Of a DNA stretch of 64,000 nucleotides, positions 1-11,545 are shown piece by piece (the first letter of the stretch is position 1; the number at the start of each line of letters is the position of its first letter). The notes beneath the pieces are model-generated. The model saw only the letters and a program-made list of their open reading frames with translations, was not told the DNA's origin and made no database searches. The DNA is from Proteles cristata cristata (Eukaryota > Chordata > Mammalia > Carnivora > Hyaenidae), in the NCBI GenBank assembly GCA_017311185.1, contig JAESUZ010005172.1, forward strand, positions 558,001 through 622,000. Direction: 5' to 3'. A program made the position numbers and the translations under genes.

Positions 1-769
1 ACACTGCAAAGGGAAAGAGTTTTTCTATGATTAGGGGCTAAAAATAAGGGTCTTGGAAATATAATCACTTCCACAAAACACAGACTTGGAGATGCCAGAC
101 ACAAGAGAATCATTATAAGCTCTAAGCCAGAAAGGACAACAGTAAGCTAGCTGAAAGCAAAGGAAAATTGATTTAGGGAGATTCAATCATATGATTTCTG
201 ATATAAGACTGAAAGGGACTTAGGAGGTTAGAAAATCAAACCAAATGATAAATATGGGAAGATAACATGCTTTCAGATGGTATCCCATAAAAGTCATTAA
301 TACACATTTAAGACTATGTCTATAAGAGAAAACAACAATGTGAAAAGCAGAACATTCAGGCTAATGGATTAAGTAGGAGATGGGAGTCAATTCTCTTGAC
401 TCCTGTAACCAAATAACTCTGAATTTTAGCCCAAACTAAATCATGACTAAAAATCACTGAAGTGATTTATTTTTTCTATCCATTATGATGTATTCTAGGT
501 ATAAGGACTGACAAATCAATTTGGTGAAACCTTTCTTCTTGCTCAGGATTCTGTGCAAACTGCCTGCTTGTCCCTTGACTCAGCTGACTGACAGGCGTGT
601 GAACCATGCCAATTGCAAACAAGAACATCAACAGGGACTTTGGAGATATTCAAGGAGGTACCCCTGCCAATGGCTCTTAGTAGAAGCTGAAGTTCCCAGA
701 GTCGGTCATTTTTATGAGGGAGGCTGAGTCAATCTCTGAATTATGAAATAGCCAACTTAAGAGTTTCAC
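1..769. other. Anonymous AT-rich sequence, no gene seen
   Basis: No repeat family, RNA gene or convincing coding potential recognised. The only open frame (521-727, plus) is 68 codons, low in complexity of content and without recognisable domains; it is not annotated as a gene. Confidence 0.5.
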
Positions 770-870
770 CAGGCCAATAGGTATTGAAGGCCTACTAGGT
801 ACTAGGTGCTTTGGGGACCCAGCTATAAATCAGATGTGCATTATGTCTTTAGGAGTTCCCAGGCCAGTAG
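770..870 (-). repeat. L2 LINE 3'-end fragment (antisense)
   Basis: The phrase 'ctactaggtactaggtgctttggggacc' region resembles the antisense L2 3' end (body: last-exon-like 'actatgtgccaggcactg...ctgggga' motif). Degenerate and short, so family assignment is tentative. Confidence 0.4.
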
Positions 871-882
871 AGGAAAGAGTGC

Positions 883-958
883 TCCATTCCATTCCATTCC
901 ATCCCATCCATCCCATCCCATCCCATCCCATCCCATCCCATCCCATCCCATTCCATTC
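883..958. repeat. (CATTC)n/(CATCC)n pentanucleotide satellite
   Basis: About 15 units of a 5-bp repeat. CATTC units flank a homogenised CATCC core with one 4-bp unit near 907. The repeat opens spurious reading frames on both strands rich in Ser-His-Pro-Ile or Gly-Met-Gly-Trp-Asp; these are not genes. Confidence 0.95.
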
Positions 959-1429
959 TTCTTATTTTCATTCCCATTCATTAAGTGGAGGAGGCAGCAT
1001 TTTAGCTGGCCCTTGAAGCATGGGGCTTGGTGGGAGGCATCCCAGCACAAAAGGAACTTTGAGATGACCTTCTCAACCCCTAAGGCCTAGGTTAAAATTA
1101 GGTCTCTCTCTGACACACATACTTTCTGGGATTGTCAGGGGACAAATAATCTTAGATTGTATGATAAGTAGGTCATTAATTTGATGATTAAACTTGCTCA
1201 TACCACGGCACTAGCAATGGTACAGAATGACTGTGCTCCTATGGTTCTATTTTCTCCTTTTGAGAATATGACACTAAGCAATGAATCACCCAATGGTGAA
1301 TTAGAGGTAGTTGTTTTTTTACTGACTGATCTGATCCATTGTGCAGCGATTGATTTATAAGCGATTCATCCAGAAATGCCCGGCAGTGGAGGGGGAACAG
1401 AGTGGAGGGCAGGTGAATAAACACTAAAT
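959..1429. other. Anonymous sequence
   Basis: Nothing recognisable. No conserved coding frame or repeat family was identified. Confidence 0.4.
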
Positions 1430-1560
1430 AATAAGTTCAGAGACATGGGTTCTAGCCCCAGCTCTCCTCCTGACTAATTAGCTGTTGATCACTTCTCTGC
1501 TCTGGGTTTCCTTATTTCTATCTGGAGGAAATAGGTAGTAAGAACTTTCCCAGCTGCACC
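1430..1560 (+). repeat. MIR SINE fragment
   Basis: The segment has the MIR core pattern in sense orientation: 'gggttctagccccagctct' followed by an acttctctgctctgggtttccttatt block, equivalent to the conserved 'acttaacctctctgagcctcagtttcctcatct'. Ancient mammalian tRNA-derived SINE, highly diverged. Confidence 0.7.
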
Positions 1561-1754
1561 ATCTATGATTTCACATAATCAACAAAAATTTCCTCTTTAT
1601 CAGATCTGTAGAGAAAATCTCTAATTATTTCCCAAGTGACCAGGCAATGTTTAATGACTGGAAGAGGCTGTTATGACAATATTGGATGCACAGGATGCCC
1701 CCTGTGAGTACCCTTTGATTGGCTAAGTGGTTGTTTCTCAGGCTCCTCTGGTCT

Positions 1755-1928
1755 GTAGCAGTGCTTCTTAAACTAATGTGCATGTGAGTGACGGGAGGAT
1801 TTTCTTAAAATGCAGATTCTGATTCAATGGGTCTATAGTGGAGCTGGGGGATCTATATTTCTCACAAGCTCCCAAGTAGTACTGATGTTGACCACATTTT
1901 TAGCAGCAAGCTTCTACAGGGTTTTGAG
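1755..1928 (+). repeat. MER5A-type hAT-Charlie nonautonomous transposon
   Basis: Starts with 'cagtgcttcttaaacta' (terminal repeat), has 'aaaatgcagattctgattcaatgggtct' in the middle and ends with a 'cccaagtagtactgatg' block. This is the MER5A order. No coding capacity. Confidence 0.8.
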
Positions 1929-1984
1929 GAGGAGACATGAGACTGGTATCACGAGGTTTCTATATCTGAAAGAATACCAAATTT

Positions 1985-2075
1985 CAACTTTCTTATATTT
2001 CCCCAAGTGCTTACCCCCAGGCCTTGCTCAAAGCAAGTGCCTAGTAAGTGCTTGTTCACTGATTGATGGATTTTA
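1985..2075 (+). repeat. L2 LINE 3'-end fragment
   Basis: Reads 'cccaggccttgctcaaagcaagtgcctagtaagtgcttgttcactgattgatgga', the sense L2 3' end ending in the degenerate TGAATGAA-type tail. Confidence 0.6.
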
Positions 2076-3144
2076 CTCTTGTTAAACGTTAGAAGAAAAG
2101 GTACCTTCCTACCTAAGGCAATAATAGCCCAAATGGCTTCTCCTACCTGGAGTATTGCATGCCATCCTGCTGGTAATTCCTATTAAGGCATTCTACACCT
2201 GTTAGACCAAGTTTAATGGAATATATACAACAGGATATTTTAAACCTCAGAGCTTCTTTGACCCTAACCTCCCTACAGTTGGAACCAGTCAATGTGTTTT
2301 TGTAAAGTGTAGAGAAGCAGTAGACGTGTGGATGCATGCTTTTGTCTACAGGTTTATGAACTGTTTTCCATCACTTCAGCATTTGAACCTGTACAGTAAT
2401 CCCTCATGTGTTATCTTTGGTTAGAAAGAGAATGAATAAAGTCTTTTATTTAAAAAAACTCCTAATCTTAATCTTATATATCTCCATGACACACTCCAAG
2501 TAAAAAGAGGATGGAGGAACATAATGGATCGATGGAAATGGGATTGGAACTTCAGTGAGATACCAGGGAAAGCTTCTTCCTTTTCTGAATGTCAAGAAAG
2601 CAGAATCAGTCCCAAGGCCCACTTCCATCCATCCCTGGTTTGTCTCCTAGGAATACCCAGTTCATACTGATTGCTCTCTGATGAATGATTTGCATGGCTA
2701 AAATGGAAACATGTTGGTCAATTTAAGCCCTTGCTTGCCATAATGTGTTTCTTCCTGAATATGGTGCACAGTCCTTGGAAGCAATGCCAGTTGCATCATA
2801 AATATTTCAGCTGCCAATGTTTGGGACTTGTTTCTTTGACCTGGCTCTAAATCAGTCAATAAGTAATAACAATAGTTTGGTCTTTAGAGTTTGAGGAGTG
2901 CTGACAATCCACATGATTAAAATTCATAAGACAGGCATTTATCAAACTAGCACTCCACCCACAAAGGAAAGGCATTGATCAGTCCCCAACGTGTCTAATA
3001 TCCATTTACAATGGAGATGCACCTTCCACTTCTAATGGACATTGCTGGGCTTATGGTTGACTGACACAGCAATTGTATCTTTTCCCATTAGATCAGTGGG
3101 AAATCCATTTGCAAGGGAACAGTCAAATTTGGATCACAGATCAT
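2076..3144. other. Anonymous unique sequence
   Basis: No repeat or gene recognised. Small open frames (2143-2337 minus, 2446-2628 minus) have no recognisable protein features. Confidence 0.4.
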
Positions 3145-3290
3145 TAGAATTAGGAAGGAATAATAGAAATCGTCCAGCTCAAAGCTGTCATTTCACAGAT
3201 AAGAACACTAAGACATAGAGAATGGAACTTATTTGCCCAAGGTAGCACAACTATTTCAAGCACCCAGATCTCCTTGGCTAACTGTTAGGC
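3145..3290 (-). repeat. MIR-like SINE fragment (antisense)
   Basis: 'tcatttcacagataagaacactaagacatagag' then 'ttgcccaaggtagcacaactatttcaag' is the antisense MIR core (ttttacagatgaggaaactgaggc ... cttgcccaaggtcacacagctag). The left part ('attaggaaggaataatagaaatcgtccagc') resembles a related old SINE/LINE left arm. Confidence 0.75.
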
Positions 3291-4022
3291 CAGTAGAGTT
3301 CAAGAAAGCATCTGCCTTGTATCAAGCAATGTCCTTGGAAGCTCCCAACTTAGTGAGCCATTCCTCTTTCTACCAATAGATTTTTATGGTTTTGACCCAA
3401 AACACAGTGAAATTAAATAATCAATTAAAGGAAACAAAGAGACTCTCTACCACTTGATATCCATTTGTTATACAAAGTATGCGTTGAGTCTACCATATGT
3501 CAGGCACTCAAATGATAAAATCCCGAGGAATCACTGAACTCTCTTACCTGAAACTTCAAAGCTCATTTCTCAACAGAAAGACTCATAGGAGTATGGAGCC
3601 CCACCAAAACCATTCTGCTGAATCTACCTCAAGAGTAATTAATACCTTTAAGCACCCGTCAGAGGTGATCCTGTCAGGTGCTATAAACGAAGGGATAACT
3701 GAGAACACATAACATAAACACATTTTTGAGCCTCCAAGTGCCATGTCAGGTGATTTCAGACCCATGTTCTCACCTAGTTCTGGCAGTAACACAATGAAAG
3801 ATTGCTCCCCTCCCTTATATTAAAAAAAGCCATAAGAATATAGAAGTTTGGAAAAAAGATTTTATGAAGTCAATCCTAGGTCAAGAGGTAAGAAAAGCTG
3901 GGGCTAAGACTTGAATACAGGTAAAGTTGACCCCAAAGGCAATTTAAACTTTGCCCTCTATTTGTCAATTTTGTGGAGGAATTGTGTCAAGAAGACAGAC
4001 CTTCACTTTAAACCTTAAAGCA
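3291..4022. other. Anonymous unique sequence
   Basis: No recognisable element. Two overlapping short frames (3497-3712 plus, 3583-3792 minus) mirror one another and show no domain. Confidence 0.4.
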
Positions 4023-4395
4023 GTGCTAAAGGCTGAATGTTTGTACCCTTCCCACATTCATATATAGAAGCCTAAATTCCCAATATGGTGGTATTTGGAG
4101 GTAGGGACTTTGGGACATGATTAGGTCATAAGGGTGGAGTCATTGTGATGGGATTGGTCACCTTATAAGGAGTTAAAGAGACCAGAGCTTCCTCTCTCAC
4201 TCGTGTGAGGATATAGCCAGAAAGTGGCTGTCTACATACCTGGAAGTGAGTCCTCATCAGACACCACATCTGCGGGTACCCTTGATCTTAGATTTCTCAG
4301 TCTCTAGAACTAAGAGAAGATATCTGCTGTTTAAGAATACCACCTCGTCTGTGGTATTCTTGTTAGAGCATCTCAAACATATTGAAACAAGTAAC
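4023..4395 (+). repeat. Solo MaLR-type LTR (MST/MLT1 group)
   Basis: Runs through the diagnostic MaLR order: 'ggctgaatgtttgta...cattcatatatagaagcctaa', 'ggtggtatttggaggtagggactttgggacatgattaggtcataagggtggag', 'ccttataagg', 'tgtgaggatatagccagaaagtggc', 'catcagacaccacatctgc', 'cttgatcttagatttctcagtctctagaac' and 'tgtggtattcttgttagagca'. No internal retroviral region is adjacent, so it is a solo LTR, an old endogenous LTR remnant with no coding content. Confidence 0.88.
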
Positions 4396-6299
4396 AAAGG
4401 TGGGATCCATTTGACCACTAAGATTCTTTCCCCCTACTTGTTAACCACTTAATTTTCTAGCTTTGTCTTAGGCACTTTTTTTTTTTTTCTGTATAATAAA
4501 TTCTGGCCTGAATAACACTAAGATTTGACTCTAACTTTGCCCCCCCCAAATGATAGAAAGAGACCAAGGAGGCACAGCAAGTACAGCCAGAGGATATTCC
4601 TAGTTATGCTCCCCTCCCCAAAGCAGAATCCATAAAACCATCAGTAAGACCTGAAGCCCTCAGAAATCTGACAGTCATATAATACTTTTTATTGATAAAT
4701 GTCAACAAGTTTTGCCACATTCTCCTTCCTGCATGAGGCATGGTCAACTGACAGAAAGGAGACAGGAACCCCCTGCTTTCTTCTTACTTCCCAGTACCTA
4801 CTGCCTATTCCCTGGGGTGGGGGTGAGGGGCTGGTGCTGGTTTCATAAATCTCATCATCTTTTAGCTGATATCTTTCCATCAAATTATCACCTCCAAACT
4901 TATCTCCTACATCATTTTCATTAGCCCCTTTAAATTAATCTGTTTCAACTGAAGCTATTAACAGAGATGTAGCAGGTCTCAAGAGTTCATCTTCTACCGG
5001 GATCATGAGGTCTTTCAGAAGAGCCCCTTCCAACAGAGGCCAATTTTGTTGCTATCATACTGATGTTCGCTCATCAGCTGATAACTCTATTAGTCCATTG
5101 AGTTCCGCTTTTAATGGCCAAACCGTATCTGTGACCGCAATTCAATTTCCACTCTGCACTTGTGGTTCCTTGATACCTTGGAATTCTTTAAACCTGCTTG
5201 ATTAGCCACCTGAGGTAAATGGCTTAGTCATTTTTAAGTTTTATGAAACATCTGTGCACTTGGATCATAGAGCAGCCAGAGGAGAAAATAGCTCTGGAAT
5301 CCCCCTCAAACCATTCAGAAAGCACAGACTCCAAGATGTATGTGACAGAATTCAGGGAAAGCAGGAGAGGTAGTTAGGACCAAATCCATAGCCAAACCCA
5401 GAATTTTATGAAACTGGTATCCCTTTAAGGGACTTGAGTGGCATAGTGCTTTCTAGGCTGATCTTTTGATGGTGGCTTATTATGCAGTGGAATCCACTTA
5501 ATCTATTAGAGCTCTTCCTCTGCTCCCAGAGTCTTGGTGGATATGCATACCACAGCCTCACAACATCTTGTACCCCTTAAGTTTCTCCTTCCTTTCTCTT
5601 TGTTTTTTCTCTCTCCTTTCTTCCTTCTCTCTCTTACCCACCCTGAGTGCATCTGTTTTTTTTAAAAACTCCATGTAGGCCCATGCTTCTACAGAGAATC
5701 TGTGGGTTTGAACACATGTACTGTGAGAAAGAAGAAAAGAACAGCTCCTGACATTCAGAAGCTTGCCTGGCACTCACAGCTCAGCCATGTTATTCTCTTA
5801 TCAGACATGAACACAGAATACTGAGCTCAGACAAGGTTACTCTGAGATCGTGATAAAAAGAGAAAAGCAAGGCCACTTGTAAGCACAAAAATAAGATCAC
5901 TGTGCTGCATACAAAATACCAAACACACCCTCTCTTGACCAACATGAGTTACTGTTGCTTCCCTACCAACTACAGTTACAGCTTTATTCTATTTCCAGTC
6001 TTCTTTCCCAAAAGAGAAGATTTACTGAGATCCCCATCATAGCATTGCCCCCACTTTGTGACGGCATCAGTTTAGAGCAAACCCTTGCTTCTCTAGACCC
6101 CTCTCAAATCATCCAACCAAAGCTCAAATCCTAGAGTAAGTTCTAAGACCCTCTTACCAAGACATCCCATGGTTCTCCATGGTATTTATTCTTTTGCAAT
6201 GGGTAATAGACCCAACTATTGTAACTACAGGTATGTTCTTGGTGTTCTGTGCCTGAAGGGCATTGACAGGTGGTAAAAATAACTCACAATGAAACAATA
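4396..6299. other. Anonymous sequence with a CT-rich patch
   Basis: No gene or transposon recognised across 1.9 kb. A pyrimidine-rich patch lies at about 5579-5640 and homopolymer runs occur at about 4468-4479 (T). Short open frames show no protein features. Confidence 0.4.
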
Positions 6300-6450
6300 A
6301 CTTACATTTTAAAAAGCTTTCACACCCATTATTATATTCAATCTTCGTGACAATTAGGAAGGCAGGTAGGTATTATTATTATACCTATTTTCCAGATTAA
6401 GAAATTGAGGCTCAGTATGGTTAAATGGGCAATGTAAGCTTGAACATCTA
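6300..6450 (-). repeat. MIR SINE (antisense)
   Basis: 'cacccattattatattcaatcttcgtgacaattaggaaggcaggtaggtattattatta' followed by 'ttttccagattaagaaattgaggctcag' and 'ggttaaatgggcaa' is the antisense MIR order over nearly its full length. Confidence 0.85.
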
Positions 6451-6464
6451 TTAAGTATTATAAC

Positions 6465-6960
6465 CAGGATTTTTTTGAAGTATAGTTGACTCACAATATT
6501 ATATTAGTTCCAAGTGTACAGCATAATGCTTCAGCATTTATATACAGTATGAAGTGATCACCATGATAAATCTAGCTACCATCTGTCACTGTACAAAGTT
6601 GTTATCCATTATTAACTATTTCCTATGCCATACATTGTATTATTTGTATTACTGTATACACTGCCTTATTTTATTTTATTTTATTTTATTTTATTTTATT
6701 TTATTTCTTTTATTTATTTATAACTGCAAGTTTGTACCTTTCAATCTCCCCCACCTCTGGCAATGACCAGGATATTCTCTAAATTTGTGAGACTGCTTCT
6801 GTTTTGTTTTGTTCATTTATTTTGTTTGTTTTTTGGGTCCCACATATAAGTGGAATCATACAGTGTTTGTCTTTCCCTGTGTGACTTATTTCACTCAGCA
6901 GAGCACCCCCAAGGTCCATCCATGTTGTCACGAATGGCACAATTGCACTGCTTTTCCTGG
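6465..6960 (-). repeat. Old L1 3' end (L1M-type), antisense
   Basis: Contains in order 'gaagtatagttgactcacaatattatattagttccaagtgtaca', 'gaagtgatcaccatgataaatctagctaccatctgtcac', 'ccacatataagtggaatcatacagtgtttgtctttcc' and 'ggtccatccatgttgtcacgaatggca'. This is the antisense 3' end of an L1M-type LINE shared by carnivores and other mammals. A (TTTTA)n tract expanded inside it. Confidence 0.85.
6665..6707. repeat. (TTTTA)n microsatellite
   Basis: Roughly eight uninterrupted 5-bp units, sitting within the antisense old L1; probably grown from its A-rich sequence. Confidence 0.95.
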
Positions 6961-8213
6961 CTGAGTGATGTGAACCTGGGTTTGAGGCAACCGTTCTTGC
7001 TCCCCATTCAGTGTCTTTTCCCCTTGGTTGGGTGTAGAAGAAAAATGTCTGTCAACTGTTTGTTACTTAGTGCAACTGGAGACTGCAGGTGAGAGGGGGA
7101 CGAGGCTGGAATATTTTTTGGAAGCATCCATTTTGATCAAGGATTTTTGAGGAAACTAGTTTAATATTTTTTTTTTTTAAATGAGGTTTAAACATTTTGT
7201 AGTGAAACACAACTCAAGAAAAACATAAAGATAAAAAAAAAAAGCAAAGACAGTCATTATTTGCTACAAGTGGCTTAAGGCTACTGTCTGAGATTTCCAC
7301 ACTCACTCCCTTGGGGTCTACATTTAGGGATACTTAGATAGAGCTGAGAATTCCATCTGATATCCATCCATCTGTTTCTGGATCACAGAGCATAAAGCCA
7401 ATACCTTGGACTGACATTCAGGCTCTCTTGTAGTACTAAGGACAAAACTGTCTTCAGGGCCATGAGGATCAATGGAGTAGGGTATAATGTCCCCTGGGGC
7501 TCCCACTGATTCTGGGAGAGGGGAGTTGTGGACTTGTCTGACATGACACTTTCTCTCTAGGATTTCAGGGATCATCCAACTTTCTGGAGCTTGGCTTTCT
7601 CCAGACCAGCCCTCCCTGTGAGATGTAAGCCATAATGTGGCCCTCTCTGGCCCAGATACTACTGCTGAGAGGCATGGGGGAAAGAAAAGTTCCCTGACAC
7701 AACTGACCTTGACTCTACCCTATGTCAAATCCCGACAATGACTTCAGGGGCATACACTGGTCAAAGAGGTACACAGACCTTCAGGGAATTTGAAATCTGG
7801 ACCGTATGCCTAAGCAAGCTCCTTTTAGCTTTGGAAAGGCACCATCTCCTGTCACATCTGGAATTCATTTAGACCCCAGGGGCTCTTGTACTGAAACAAC
7901 ATGCAGCGACTTTAAATAGAACAAAAGAAAATTGTCAAGGACTACCTGAGCTGACAAATTATTTGTATTATAATGTTATTTAAAGATGTACAACATAAAA
8001 GTCAGTATAATCTCCTTATGCTTACAGCTCTTGTATGACTATTAAAACCAAACAAAATAATCTCATAATTATTTACAAAGCAAACACAAACAAATGTAGA
8101 AAACCATGCTATTCAAATGCGCACATCAGTTCAAAGTGATGGCAGGTGTTGTTTGCTGAAACAATAGCATGGCTCACAGGACAACTGGGGGACAGGCTAC
8201 TCTTACTCAGCCT
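6961..8213. other. Anonymous sequence
   Basis: No gene or known repeat recognised. Includes poly(T) near 7168-7179 and poly(A) near 7233-7243, which may be remnants of old retroelement tails. The minus-strand frame 7324-7575 (83 codons) has no recognisable features. Confidence 0.4.
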
Positions 8214-8607
8214 CTGTTATGAGTTGTATCCCCCAAAAAGATATGTTGAAGTCAGAACCCCTAGTACCTGTGAATGTGACCTTACATAAGGTCGCTGCAG
8301 ATTCAGTCAAGTTAAGATGATTAGGGTGGGCCCTAATCCAATATGACTAGTGTCCTTTTAAGAAGAAGAAAGGAAAGAAAAAGGAGAATGTCATGTGATT
8401 GGAGATTGGAGGACTGCGGCTGCAAGCCAACAAAGGCTAAGGATCAACAGCCATGATCAAAAGCTAGGAAGAGGCAAGGAAGGATTCTACCTAGTCTCAG
8501 AGGGCACATGGCAGCTGACACCTTGATTTCTGACTTTTTGCCACCAATACCATGAGGGAATAAACCATCCAGTTTGTGGTACTTCCTTATAGCAGACTTA
8601 GAAACAA
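8214..8607 (+). repeat. Solo MLT1-type MaLR LTR
   Basis: Shows the MLT1 LTR order: 'gttatgagttgtatcccccaaaaagatatgttgaagt', 'gtgaatgtgaccttacataaggtcgctgcagattcagtcaagttaagatgattagggtgggccctaatccaatatgactagtgtcctttt', 'ctgcaagccaa', 'ctgacaccttgatttctgac' and 'aataaaccatccagtttgtggtacttccttatagcag'. No internal region is present. Confidence 0.92.
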
Positions 8608-10374
8608 ATACAGATCTTTTTAGCTCAATATGCCCATGCTAATGGGTTGTATGATGAATCAATTCTCCCAAGAGGCTTTGCTATGCCAACTACAGCAAAC
8701 CCTTCTTTTACCAGGGTCTCCCATGGTAGATTGGCCGTCAAGGGCATGAGCCTTACCAAGGCTGCCTTTCTTCCTTTTTTTGTGTGTCATAACAATTAAA
8801 GCACTGCTTTAAAACATAAGCCCAAAGGTAGAGGCAAAAATGTCTTTCTTTTAGATTATTATCAAAATGAAAACAGATCATTTAAACAATCAGAGGAAAC
8901 TCACAGACCCTTGTATGACCATGGACTCTGACGAGCAAAAACATCTAAATTCCATTTATTTCTCATTCTCTCTTGTCTCCCCTGGTTCTCTGATTCTTGT
9001 TTGGCTCTTGTTCCTGGCTGGTAACTCTTGGATCAAGAGTCTCTGGCTTTAATAGTCACGTTAAACTTCTGCTCCTCACCATGCTTGATTCCAACTTGGC
9101 TTTGCAGTCAGGGTCTGGGCAAGCAGCCTCTAGCATCAGCCACCTGACCACTGTAAGAGGTAGGGCTTGGCGTTCTCTGGAGCAGGGCATGCCATGTCAA
9201 CCCCACAGCCAGCAACTGGGCCCCATACCTGCAAAGCTCCCTGTGAATGACACTGTTCTCTTTGTACACAGATGCCCTGGGGACCTGACTGACAGAGGGC
9301 GCCTGGGGAGCAGGGAATCTCCTTGTTAGTGTTCGTCTGAGCTTTCTGAGTCTGGGATAGCTGGGAGGTAATGGGGCACTTGCATCTCCCAGAGAAGTGA
9401 CTATTTTCTAGTTGATTTGGAAAACATCAGTGTTTTAATAACCAACACAGTTGAAGTGGTATATGCTACCTAAATATCCGTCCCGCTTGAACAACTATAG
9501 AAGAGACAATTATGTGCTGTCACGAAGTGATTTGGAAGGGACTGGACATTTCTTGAGACCTTTATTTGGGTGTTATGAATGTACTGAGATTATGGAGTAA
9601 AAACAACTTTTCAAACACTGGCAGAAATGGGGATATCCACCATTCTGCGGCAGCCCAGCAAGACCCCTCTGATGCGTCCATCTGGCTCATTGTGAGACGA
9701 GTAAAAAGTTATGGCTATAGGAAAGAAAACAACTTTTGCTTATCTGTCTCATAGAGGCACAAATCATTTCTAAACAAGCTAAATTAGCACTAATTGAGAA
9801 GCAGATGTCCAACTCCTTGTGTGGAACTCGCTGGCTTCATCATTTAAATCTTTGCAGGAAGCAGAATCACAGGTATGCCAAAGTGTACCTAAGATCGCTA
9901 ATGACAAACCCAAATCATGCCTACCCTCCACTCTCCTCTGGCAGGTGGCTTTCCCCCTCCATTGTAATCCTCATGATAATGGCACTTGACCAGTAAAAGA
10001 GCATCTGTTGGGAGAACGCACTGAATCAAAAAACCTTATAGTACTAGTAACTTTGGGGTGTTAATTACACAAATTGCCCATCAACTCCATTGTTACTCTC
10101 TTTCCTCTCATAAATTAAAAAAATCGTTGAGACTTCTAAGCATGAAATGCATTTGAGCCAGAAGTTTTTGCTATAAATATGGATGGGAATCCTGTATATC
10201 ATGAGAGCCACAGCCAAGGGCTCTGGACTGTTGGTTCCAAGGCAGTTTGGTGTTTGTGGGAAGTCCACTGTCTGGCAGTCAGGAGGCTGACTTTTATCCC
10301 AGGTTTGCTATGATGATCTGGGAGAACTTGAGTATTTGCCCTTCCCTATTTTGAGCTTTAGCTTCTTTATTGGT
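8608..10374. other. Anonymous sequence
   Basis: No gene or repeat recognised with confidence. 9040-9330 is GC-richer than its surroundings and gives a 110-codon plus-strand frame (8997-9329), but it lacks any recognisable domain or biased composition. Confidence 0.4.
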
Positions 10375-10390
10375 AAAAATGGAGTATATT
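10375..10390. repeat. 5' target-site duplication of the L1
   Basis: AAAAATGGAGTATATT occurs here immediately before the L1 5' end and again at 17342-17357 immediately after the poly(A): a perfect 16-bp duplication, typical of target-primed reverse transcription. Confidence 0.95.
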
Positions 10391-10402
10391 GGAGAGAGAG
10401 GG

Positions 10403-10413
10403 CAAGATGGCGG
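10403..10413 (+). promoter_or_regulatory. Candidate YY1 site at L1 5' end
   Basis: CAAGATGGCGG at +13 to +23 of the element contains the AAGATGGC core bound by YY1. Human L1 has an equivalent CAAGATGGCCG near its 5' end, where YY1 is known to set the transcription start. Function here is inferred by analogy. Confidence 0.7.
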
Positions 10414-11420
10414 AGAAGTAAGGAGCTCCGTACTTGCACTCGCGCCCATACATCACACAGAAAAGATCTGAAGCCATTGTAAACCTTACAAAACCTGAGA
10501 GACTGGGAGAAAAGGGACGCAGAATCCACTGAGAGAGCCTTCTAACGTGAGTGCGAACTCGGGAAGATAAAATCGGGCCGGGATCGGAGACTCCAAGGTG
10601 GGAGGCGACCCCCCTCTATCCTCTACGGGAAGTGAGAGGGGAAAAGGAGAGAGTCCCAAACAGAAAAACCTCCGCTCAGAGGGGAAAAAAACCTCCGCTC
10701 GGTGCATAGAAAGACCGTACTTGCCAAATACCTGCACACCAGGTCCCCTCGCGCCAGCTGGTCCTGGGGGGTGGGGGGGCTGAGCACACAAACTGCTTCT
10801 TTGTTCTGGCTCCTGGAGACTGGACTTCAGAGTGGAGGGGCGCCTGCCGCCATTGTAGCTCCCGGGCGGCTGGGGCCCCTGAAATAGCCGCATGCACTGA
10901 CACCCTGCGTCCGCGCTCCTGGCTGGCTGTAACTCGAGAGGGAAGGCAAGGAACTAAAAACTGGGAAATTAGCCTGTGAGTTCGTGTTTCAGGTAATGAG
11001 CCATAGAGGGACCCAGTTTTCCTCACTCCAGCGGGCTTGGCTCAGAACACCCTGCAGGCAAGCCCCTGCGTGCTCGCCAGCCCGACCCAGAGAAGGAAGC
11101 AGAGATTCTGACGCCACCCCCAGAGCTCCGCAGGGGGCCTGGAATTGCCCGAGGGGTTTGCCTGGGAAGCTGTGTCTAAGGCAATTTCAGCGGGGCACGC
11201 GGACGGGGATTTGGAGATTGGAACTGGCCTGGGTTGAAGAGTGCAACCAACTTCGGCTGCGTCCCCGGTACAGGGAGTTGACACGCCCAAAAAAGCGAGG
11301 AGCAGCGCTTGGTTCAAGAAGGGACTGGAGCACCACCACTCTCCTCCCCACAACCGCCAAGGCAGAGCTCCCACCTGAGGCACTGGATCACGCCACGCCC
11401 ATCCCTGCCTGAGAGCTGCC

Positions 11421-11545
11421 CTCCTCCCTTTTTTTTTTCTTTTTTTTCCTCCTTTTTTTGTTTTTTTCCCCTTTTTTTCTTTCCTTTTTTCCCCTTTTTT
11501 TTCTCTTTCTTTTTTTCTTCTTCTTTCTCTTTTCTCTCTTTGTTC
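11421..11545. repeat. Polypyrimidine tract in L1 5'UTR
   Basis: About 125 bases composed almost only of T and C, with many T runs. The complementary strand encodes a Lys/Glu/Gly-rich frame (11314-11640 minus) that is a composition artefact. Confidence 0.9.

Noticed and set aside
841..1090. Ser-His-Pro-Ile and Gly-Met-Gly-Trp-Asp repeat proteins
   Set aside because: Both strands of a pentanucleotide repeat stay open by composition; no gene context.
10486..11412. 100+ codon frames on both strands in the L1 5'UTR (including a 135-codon minus frame and a 142-codon plus frame), considered as an antisense or upstream L1 ORF
   Set aside because: They overlap one another in GC-rich sequence, show no recognisable domain, and the known antisense ORF0 of L1 is a primate feature. 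Comparison with other felid L1s would be needed before calling one.
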